From NCBI GenBank assembly GCA_024509875.1, contig JAMPIV010005016.1:1-64000 (forward strand): 64,000 nt of DNA, read 5' to 3'. This DNA is from Oreohelix idahoensis (lineage: Eukaryota > Mollusca > Gastropoda > Stylommatophora > Oreohelicidae). The notes below the pieces were generated by a model. It made no database searches. It worked only from the letters and a program-made list of their open reading frames with translations, and had not been told where the DNA came from. The translations under genes and the position numbers were made by a program. This document shows, in pieces, positions 46,529-58,275 of the stretch. Position 1 is the stretch's first letter. Each line of letters starts with the position of its first letter.

Positions 46529-46542
46529 GTTATCATAAATAA

Positions 46543-46904
46543 CATGGTGTTTCTTGTCTGTATTTATCACAGACAACATGGTGTTTCTTGTCTGTAATCA
46601 CAAATAACATGATGTTTCGTGTCTCTAGCTATCACAAATAACATTGTGTTTCTTGTCTGTAGTTAACACAAATAACATGTTTCTTGTCTGTAGTTATCAC
46701 AAAAAACATGGTGTTTCTTGTCTGTAGTTATCATAAATAACATGGTGTTTCTTGTCGGTAGTTATCACAAATAACATGGTGCTTATTGTCTGCGGTTATC
46801 ACAAATAACATGGTGTTTCTTGTCTGTAGTTATCACAAATAACATGGTGTTTATTGTCTGCGGTTATCACAAATAACATGGTGTTTCTTGTCTGTAGTTA
46901 TCAT
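46543..46904. repeat. 34-bp minisatellite, block before the higher-order repeats
   Basis: About ten units of ttatcacaaataacatggtg + tttcttgtctgtag, with variants cttattgtctgcgg. The following 1.43-kb units repeat the same kind of array. Confidence 0.92.
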
Positions 46905-47712
46905 GATAGGAAACTCTTTACAGAGCGATACAACAGGAAGCAATCTGATCATCAGAAGAAGTCCCCCCGTCTGACGAGTGTTTCGGCCCATATACTCCTT
47001 TACACTCTAAGGGGGGCGGACCCACTTGGGTCATGACTCCCAAGCATCTCAGCCTCCTGTTGTCTTGTATCGAAAATGAACCCATTTCCCTTATGGTAGC
47101 AACTTTGATCCACAACTCCGCCAGTCGTGGAGGCAATTGTGAAAGTAACAAAACAAAGACAAATTATTCCGTTCGTTCCGTCGCACACACTGAGACACCA
47201 TCGCGAGGCTGACGCATCTGGCCACTGAAATTCTGACACTGAACACCCCTATAATATACACCGCCTGTTGCCGCTCAGTCACAGCCCGTTCACTAGTACA
47301 ACAAAAAAACTCAGCGTATTGTGGACTTAGAAAAATTCCTGGTGTTTTCTGTACCGCAGCGTTTATTGCCATGATTTCCATTGCCCATTGCGGTTGTTCC
47401 ACAGCCAGCATGATGCCTTTTCAGCAGTTTCACTAAGCCTCTTCAGTGCCCTTGTTCTCGACTGTCCCCTCAGCCCCAACAGTTTCAATAGATCATACAC
47501 TGATGCAGCCACAAGCCCTCTTGCGCCCACTTCAACAGCCATGACCTTTGCAGTGAACCCATCGTGTCTCAGATCCGCGGCCAGATCACTATACTTGGCC
47601 GCTTTGAATGAATGTTGCTCGTCTAATCTGGATTCAAATGGCACGGTCAGTTCAATCAGTATGACCTGGAGCGTTGCTGAAGAATGAAGCACTATATCCG
47701 GCCGTCTCCGCG
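46905..47712 (-). pseudogene. Captured non-LTR-like fragment, HOR copy 1
   Basis: The block is flanked by agttatcat (46896-46904 and 47713-47721). On the minus strand it opens with RRPDIVLHSS, QVILIELTVPFE, AAKYSDLAADLR, VEVGARGLVAASVYDLLKLL and AEKASCWLWNNR, about 110 residues in one frame. This region recurs at the 3' end of many invertebrate retrotransposon-like reading frames. The PD ... E-x-T pattern resembles a PD-(D/E)xK nuclease core, but that is my inference. The remaining 350 bp is non-coding and probably a 3' UTR. There is no start codon of its own; a Met in the flanking array is accidental. Confidence 0.6.
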
Positions 47713-48333
47713 AGTTATCATAAATAACATGGTGTTTCTTGTCTGCAGTTATCACAAAAAACATGGTGTTTCGTGTCTGTAGTTCTCACAAATTACATGG
47801 TGTTTCGTGTCTGTAGTTCTCAAAAATTACATGGTGTTTATTGTCTGCGGTTATCACAAATAACATGGTGTTTCTTGTCTGTAGTAATCGCAAACAACGT
47901 GGCGTTTCTTGTCTGTAGATGTCACAAACAACATAGTGTTTCTAGTCTGTAGTTATCACAAATAACATGGTGTTTATTGTCTGTAGTTATCACAAATAAC
48001 ATAGTGTTTATTGTCTGCGGTTATCACAAATAACATGGTGTTTCTTGTCTGTAGTTATCATAAATAACATGGTGTTTATTGTCTGCGGTTATCACAAATA
48101 ACATGGTGTTTCTTGTCTGTAGTAATCGCAAACAACGTGGCGTTTCTTGTCTGTAGATATCACAAACAACATAGTGTTTCTAGTCTGTAGTTATCACAAA
48201 TAACATGGTGTTTATTGTCTGCGAATATTACTAATAACATGGTGTTTCTTGTCTGTAGTTATCACAAATAACATGGTGTTTATTGTCTGCGGTTATCACA
48301 AATAACATGGTGTTTCTTGTCTGTAGTTATCAT

Positions 48334-49141
48334 GATAGGAAACTCTTTACAGAGCGATACAACAGGAAGCAATCTGATCATCAGAAGAAGTCCCCCCGTC
48401 TGACGAGTGTTTCAGCCCATATACTCCTTTACACTCTAAGGGGGGCGGACCCACTTGGGTCATGACTCCCAAGCATCTCAGCCTCCTGTTGTCTTGTATC
48501 GAAAATGAACCCATTTCCCTTATGGTAGCAACTTTGATCCACAACTCCGCCAGTCGTGGAGGCAATTGTGAAAGTAACAAAACAAAGACAAATTATTCCG
48601 TTCGTTCCGTCGCACACACTGAGACACCATCGCGAGGCTGACGCATCTGGCCACTGAAATTCTGACACTGAACACCCCTATAATATACACCGCCTGTTGC
48701 CGCTCAGTCACAGCCCGTTCACTAGTACAACAAAAAAACTCAGCGTATTGTGGACTTAGAAAAATTCCTGGTGTTTTCTGTACCGCAGCGTTTATTGCCA
48801 TGATTTCCATTGCCCATTGCGGTTGTTCCACAGCCAGCATGATGCCTTTTCAGCAGTTTCACTAAGCCTCTTCAGTGCCCTTGTTCTCGACTGTCCCCTC
48901 AGCCCCAACAGTTTCAATAGATCATACACTGATGCAGCCACAAGCCCTCTTGCGCCCACTTCAACAGCCATGACCTTTGCAGTGAACCCATCGTGTCTCA
49001 GATCCGCGGCCAGATCACTATACTTGGCCGCTTTGAATGAATGTTGCTCGTCTAATCTGGATTCAAATGGCACGGTCAGTTCAATCAGTATGACCTGGAG
49101 CGTTGCTGAAGAATGAAGCACTATATCCGGCCGTCTCCGCG
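48334..49141 (-). pseudogene. Captured non-LTR-like fragment, HOR copy 2
   Basis: Same content as 46905-47712, duplicated with its array. I see only isolated base differences. Confidence 0.6.
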
Positions 49142-49761
49142 AGTTATCATAAATAACATGGTGTTTCTTGTCTGCAGTTATCACAAAAAACATGGTGTTT
49201 CGTGTCTGTAGTTCTCACAAATTACATGGTGTTTTCGTGTCTGTAGTTCTCAAAAATTACATGGTGTTTATTGTCTGCGGTTATCACAAATAACATGGTG
49301 TTTCTTGTCTGTAGTAATCGCAAACAACGTGGCGTTTCTTGTCTGTAGATGTCACAAACAACATAGTGTTTCTAGTCTGTAGTTATCACAAATAACATGG
49401 TGTTTATTGTCTGTAGTTATCACAAATAACATAGTGTTTATTGTCTGCGGTTATCACAAATAACATGGTGTTTCTTGTCTGTAGTTATCATAAATAACAT
49501 GGTGTTTATTGTCTGCGGTTATCACAAATAACATGGTGTTTCTTGTCTGTAGTAATCGCAAACAACGTGGCGTTTCTTGTCTGTAGATATCACAAACAAC
49601 ATAGTGTTTCTAGTCTGTAGTTATCACAATAACATGGTGTTTATTGTCTGGAATATTACTAATAACATGGTGTTTCTTGTCTGTAGTTATCACAAATAAC
49701 ATGGTGTTTATTGTCTGCGGTTATCACAAATAACATGGTGTTTCTTGTCTGTAGTTATCAT

Positions 49762-50570
49762 GATAGGAAACTCTTTACAGAGCGATACAACAGGAAGCAA
49801 TCTGATCATCAGAAGAAGTCCCCCCGTCTGACGAGTGTTTTCAGCCCATATACTCCTTTACACTCTAAGGGGGGCGGACCCACTTGGGTCATGACTCCCA
49901 AGCATCTCAGCCTCCTGTTGTCTTGTATCGAAAATGAACCCATTTCCCTTATGGTAGCAACTTTGATCCACAACTCCGCCAGTCGTGGAGGCAATTGTGA
50001 AAGTAACAAAACAAAGACAAATTATTCCGTTCGTTCCGTCGCACACACTGAGACACCATCGCGAGGCTGACGCATCTGGCCACTGAAATTCTGACACTGA
50101 ACACCCCTATAATATACACCGCCTGTTGCCGCTCAGTCACAGCCCGTTCACTAGTACAACAAAAAAACTCAGCGTATTGTGGACTTAGAAAAATTCCTGG
50201 TGTTTTCTGTACCGCAGCGTTTATTGCCATGATTTCCATTGCCCATTGCGGTTGTTCCACAGCCAGCATGATGCCTTTTCAGCAGTTTCACTAAGCCTCT
50301 TCAGTGCCCTTGTTCTCGACTGTCCCCTCAGCCCCAACAGTTTCAATAGATCATACACTGATGCAGCCACAAGCCCTCTTGCGCCCACTTCAACAGCCAT
50401 GACCTTTGCAGTGAACCCATCGTGTCTCAGATCCGCGGCCAGATCACTATACTTGGCCGCTTTGAATGAATGTTGCTCGTCTAATCTGGATTCAAATGGC
50501 ACGGTCAGTTCAATCAGTATGACCTGGAGCGTTGCTGAAGAATGAAGCACTATATCCGGCCGTCTCCGCG
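49762..50570 (-). pseudogene. Captured non-LTR-like fragment, HOR copy 3
   Basis: Same content as 46905-47712. It has one extra T (gtgttttcagccc near 49838), which changes a plus-strand shadow frame but not the minus-strand open region. Confidence 0.6.
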
Positions 50571-51150
50571 AGTTATCATAAATAACATGGTGTTTCTTGT
50601 CTGCAGTTATCACAAAAAACATGGTGTTTCGTGTCTGTAGTTCTCACAAATTACATGGTGTTTCGTGTCTGTAGTTCTCAAAAATTACATGGTGTTTATT
50701 GTCTGCGGTTATCACAAATAACATGGTGTTTCTTGTCTGTAGTAATCGCAAACAACGTGGCGTTTCTTGTCTGTAGATGTCACAAACAACATAGTGTTTC
50801 TAGTCTGTAGTTATCACAAATAACATGGTGTTTATTGTCTGTAGTTATCACAAATAACATAGTGTTTATTGTCTGCGGTTATCACAAATAACATGGTGTT
50901 TCTTGTCTGTAGTTATCATAAATAACATGGTGTTTATTGTCTGCGGTTATCACAAATAACATGGTGTTTCTTGTCTGTAGTAATCGCAAACAACGTGGCG
51001 TTTCTTGTCTGTAGATATCACAAACAACATAGTGTTTCTAGTCTGTAGTTATCACAAATAACATGGTGTTTATTGTCTGCGAATATTACTAATAACATGG
51101 TGTTTCTTGTCTGTAGTTATCACAAATAACATGGTGTTTCTTGTCTGCAG

Positions 51151-51252
51151 GAAGCATGGATCGTAAGACAACATCACGGCACCAATATTCCTCACAGACT
51201 AGACTATCTCGTGAACCCAGAAGTAGAGAGCAGGCCAAGCGTAACAGACGTT
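51151..51252 (+). CDS. Candidate internal exon of an unidentified host gene
   Basis: The last unit of the 34-bp array ends tttcttgtctgcag, a textbook acceptor. The next 102 bp are open: EAWIVRQHHGTNIPHRLDYL, VNPEVESRPSVTDV. A donor GTACGT follows at 51253. The exon is 34 codons in phase 0 at both ends, which matches the ends of the segments at 25685-25871 and 54443-54547. The peptide is not transposon-like and I cannot name it. The alternative is chance, but open frame, strong acceptor, donor and compatible phase together make an exon likelier. Confidence 0.55.
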
Positions 51253-51289
51253 GTACGTGTCTATCTTAGTGAGGCCTCTGGTTTTCTAT

Positions 51290-51830
51290 TTTAAGATCCC
51301 TGGTTCTCTGACTGAGGCCTCTGTTTCTGTTATCTTTTGTCCTTGAATGTCTCGTATAAAACACGTTTCATTCATGTAAGATCTCTGTTTCTCTTTGACG
51401 AAAGCCCCTTTTATGGTCCTTGTTTCATTCTCACGAACCCCTTTTCTCCTCTGACTAAGGTCACTGCTTCACTCTGACTTACGCCTCTTTCCCCCTCTCA
51501 TTAAGATCGCTGACTTAGTCTCTTCTCCCTCTCATTAAGGTCGCTGATTTATGCCCCGTTTCCCCTCTCACTAAGGTCGCTGACTTACGCCTCCTTCACC
51601 CTCTCATTAAAGTCTTTGACATTACGTCCCTTTCCCCTTTCATTAAGCTCTCTGACTTACGTACCTTTTCCCTTTCATTAAGCTCTCTGACTTACGCCCC
51701 TTTTTCCCTCTCACTAAGCTTTCCGACTTCCGTCCCTTCCCCCACTCCTCACTAAGGTATCTGACTTATGCCCTTTCCTTCTTTCACGAAGGTCATTGTT
51801 TCTCTTGATTAAGGTGGTTGTTTTTCACTT
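51290..51830. repeat. Degenerate array, about 35-bp period
   Basis: Units of the form ccctctcattaaggtcgctg + acttacgcctctttcc with heavy divergence. It is pyrimidine-rich on the plus strand. The 51830-52030 stretch is a less regular continuation. Confidence 0.75.
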
Positions 51831-52029
51831 GATAAGATCCTGGTTGTCACTGGGTAATGCTTCTTTCTCTCTGAGATCCCTCTTTCTCTCTTTCTCTCTA
51901 AAAATGCTGTTTTTTTCTCGAAAGACCTAACCTCTCTCTGCTTATGATCCGTATTTCTCTTTGGCTACGGTCTATTTTTTTTTATTCTATTAAAGTTCTT
52001 GTTCCTGTCTGCCTGAATTGTCTTTTTCT

Positions 52030-52765
52030 CTTAGACAAGTCTCTGTAACTAAGGTCCCTGTTTCTCTATGACTAAGGTCCTTGTTTCTCGGTGACTAGAG
52101 TCCCTATTTCTCTATGTCTGAGGTCCTTGTTTCTCTGTAACTAAGGTCCCTGTTTCTCTATGACTAAGGTCTTTGTGTCTATGTGACTAAGATCCCTGTT
52201 TCTCTATAACTAAGAACATTGTAACCAAGGTCCCTGTTTCTCTATGACTAAGGTCCTTGTTTCTTTTTAACTAAGGTCCTTGTTTTTCTGTAACTAAGGT
52301 CCCTGTTTCTCTGTGACTAAAGTCCCTGTTTCTCTGTGACTAATGTCAATGTTTCTCTATGATTAAGGTCCCTGTTTCCCTGTAACTAAGGTCCCTGTTT
52401 CTCTATGACTAAGGTCTTTGTGTCTCTGTGATTAAGATCCCTGTTTCCATATAACTAAGGACATTGTTTATCCGTAACTAAGGTCCCTGTTTCTCTATGA
52501 CTAAGGTCCTTGTTTCTCTGTAACTAAGGTCCCTTTGTAACTAAGGTCCCTGTGTCTCTGAAACTAAGGTCCTTGTTTCTCTATGACTAAGATTCTTGTG
52601 TCTCTGTGACTAATGTCCCTCTTTCTCTGTGACTAAATACATGTTTCTCTGTGACTAAAGTACCTGTTTCTCTGTGACTATGGTCCTTATTTCTCTGTGA
52701 TTAAGATACCTATTTCTCTGTGACTAAGATCCCTGTTTCTATATGAATAAGGTCCATGTTTCTCT
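52030..52765. repeat. 23-bp minisatellite
   Basis: The unit is actaaggtccctgtttctct + gtg with frequent tatg/taac variants. It shares ctaaggt and the pyrimidine block with the preceding array, suggesting a common origin. Confidence 0.92.
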
Positions 52766-52779
52766 ATGACATTTCTGCT

Positions 52780-53450
52780 TCTCTCTGACTGAAGCCTCTG
52801 TCTCCCTAAAGCCTCTATGTCAATCCGACTGTAGCCTCTCTCTCTATGTCAATCTGACTGAAGCTTCTGTCTCCCTAAAGTCACTATGTCAATCTGACTG
52901 AAGCCTGTCTCTCTCTCTATGTCAATCTGACTGAAGCTTCTGTCTCCTTAAAGTCTCTATGTCAATCTGACTGAAGCTTCTGTCTCCCTAAAGTCTCTAT
53001 GTCAATCTGACTGAAGCTTCTGTCTCCTTAAAGTCACTATGTCAATCTGACTGAAGCCTCTGTCTCTCTATGTCAATCTGACTGAAGCTTCTGTCTCCCT
53101 AAAGTCTCTATGTCAATCTGACTGAAGCTTCTGTCTCCCTAAAGTCTCTATGTCAATCTGACTGAAGCTTCTGTCTCCCTAAAGTCACTATGTCAATCTG
53201 ACTGAAGCCTCTGTCTCTTTAAAGTCTCTATGTCAATCTGACTGAAGCTTCTGTCTGCCCAAAGTCTCAATGTCAATCTGACTGAAGCCTCTGTCTGCCC
53301 AAAGTCTCTGTGCCAATATGATTGGAGCCTCTGTCTCTCTAGTCCCTATGTCAATCTGACTGGAGCCTCTGTCTCCTTAAAGTCTTTATGTCAATTTGAC
53401 TGGAGCCTCTGTCTCTCTAAAGTCTCTATGTCAAGCTGACTGGAATCCAT
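52780..53450. repeat. 40-bp minisatellite
   Basis: The unit is tgaagcttctgtctccctaa + agtctctatgtcaatctgac, with variants cctctgtctctctaaag and shorter units. There are about 16 copies. Confidence 0.94.
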
Positions 53451-53548
53451 ATTTCTCTGGGACTACGGGCCTTATGTCTCTTTTAACTGCTCATGTTATT
53501 TTTGTTATAGCCAGAACTACACAGGTCTACTGATGTTGTCCTTGTTGT

Positions 53549-53937
<389 letters not shown>

Positions 53938-54084
53938 ATGTTGTTCTTGGGCTAGAGAGACTGTGGCAATGATGTTCTTGTTGTAGAAAGAACAATATAG
54001 TAATGTTGTTGTGTGTTGTAATAAGAAACATGTAAACCTACCAATATTGTTATTTGTCAGTGATAACCATGTCAAGAATTGTTT

Positions 54085-54442
54085 CTTGTACTAATGCTGC
54101 TGTATTCTAAATTATTGTTGTATTTAGAATTATGTTCTAATATTGTTGTTATGTTCAGAATGAAGTCCTAATGTTATTATTGTATCCAGTATCATTTTCT
54201 AATTTTGTTGTATTTAGAATCATTTTCTAATAATGTTGTTAAATTCAGAACCATGCATTAATGTTAATGTTGTATTTAGAATAATGATCTAATGTTGTTG
54301 TTGTATAAAGAATCATGTTCTAATGTTGATGTTGTATTCGGAATCATGTTCTATTGTTGATGTTGTATTCAGCCTCGTGTACAAATGTTATTGTTGTATT
54401 TAGAATCATAATGTTGATGTTGCCGTATTCTGACCCCGACAG
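54085..54442. repeat. Degenerate 31-bp minisatellite leading into an exon
   Basis: The unit resembles atgttctaatgttgatgttg + tattcagaatc and is repeated about eleven times with substitutions. The final unit, ttgatgttgccgtattctga + ccccgacag, forms the acceptor of the next exon. Confidence 0.8.
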
Positions 54443-54547
54443 CTGAAACGCAGTGGAATCAAGGTGACGTCAGAGTCTGAACGAAATCAGAAAATTCGGA
54501 TACAGCTTCACCTGATGGCTAACACCTTGGTCACAGAACTTGTCTTG
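54443..54547 (+). CDS. Candidate internal exon of an unidentified host gene
   Basis: An acceptor (gtattctgaccccgacag) is followed by 105 open bases: LKRSGIKVTSESERNQKIRI, QLHLMANTLVTELVL, then GTAACG. Five bases later is a stronger donor, GTGAGT, so the exon may instead end at 54552. With the first donor, phase is 0 at both ends, compatible with the exon at 51151. The peptide is charged, then helical-looking, and unlike any mobile element here. I do not recognise it. Confidence 0.55.
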
Positions 54548-54671
54548 GTAACGTGAGTCATAGCATGATCATCATTCTGATTACCGCGGACGTTAGTAAA
54601 TGTGAATTAGCTGTTAAAAGAATAGTTAATTACGGAAAAATATGGTTGAGTAGTCGATGTGTGAAACTATT

Positions 54672-55012
54672 ACACAGAGGTTGTTAGGGTGTGGAGCTCT
54701 GACATAGAGGTTGTTGAGGTGTTGTACTCTGACATAGAGATTGTTGAGGTGTGGTACTCAGACAGAGGTTGTTGCGGTGTGGTACTCTGACAGAGAGGTT
54801 GTTGAGGTGTGGTACTCTGACACAGAGGTTGTTGGGGTGTGGTACTCTGACAGAGAGGTTTTTGAGGTGTGGTACTCTGACAGAGAGGTTGTTGAGGTGT
54901 GGTACTCTGACACAGAAGTTGTTGGGGTGTGGTACTCAGATAGAGAGGTTGTTGAGGTGTGGTACTCTGACAGAGAGGTTGTTGAGGTGTGGTACTCTGA
55001 CAGAGAGTTTGT
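54672..55012. repeat. 30-bp minisatellite, about 11 copies
   Basis: The unit is gttgttgaggtgtggtactc + tgacagagag. Open frames on both strands (for example [10 protein letters not shown] repeats) follow from the 30-bp period. It starts about 120 bp after the candidate exon. Confidence 0.95.
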
Positions 55013-55057
55013 TGAAGTACGTATTATTACTGGCTGTACAGCCAAGAGGAAGACGTG

Positions 55058-55190
55058 ATGAGTGGCTATACAACCAAAGGAGAACAAGTGATGAGTGGCT
55101 ATACAACCAAAGGAGAACACGTGAGGAGTGGCTATACAACCAATGGAGAACAAGTGATAAGTGGCTATACAACCAAAGGAGAACAAGTGT
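55058..55190. repeat. 33-bp minisatellite, about 4 copies
   Basis: The unit is atgagtggctatacaaccaa + aggagaacaagtg. The period is a multiple of 3, hence another spurious open frame. Confidence 0.92.
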
Positions 55191-55285
55191 GTTTATTTTC
55201 TTTAACACATTTTTTTGCAGCAGATTAAGACTGGCCAATACTTCGGCTTCTAAGTCAAGTTTATAGGGGTGGAAAGAAGGCAATG

Positions 55286-58272
<2,987 letters not shown>

Positions 58273-58275
58273 TAA

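Larger units (their letters stand above)
46905..51150. repeat. Three tandem 1.43-kb higher-order repeats
   Basis: Unit starts are 46905, 48334 and 49762, giving periods of 1,429 and 1,428 bp. Each unit has an 808-bp block with retrotransposon-derived sequence and about 620 bp of 34-bp repeats in the same variant order. Differences between copies are few: single bases (cggccc/cagccc near 46983) and one-base length changes. The amplification is therefore recent and acted on a unit that already contained the inserted block. The third unit ends exactly at the acceptor of the exon at 51151. Confidence 0.95.

Noticed and set aside
46854..47036. Plus-strand frames recurring in each 1.43-kb unit
   Set aside because: They combine array sequence with the antisense of the captured retrotransposon fragment. 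They recur because the unit is triplicated.
54741..55283. Frames with [10 protein letters not shown] or [10 protein letters not shown] repeats
   Set aside because: The 30-bp and 33-bp minisatellite periods keep frames open on both strands. There is no evidence of a gene.
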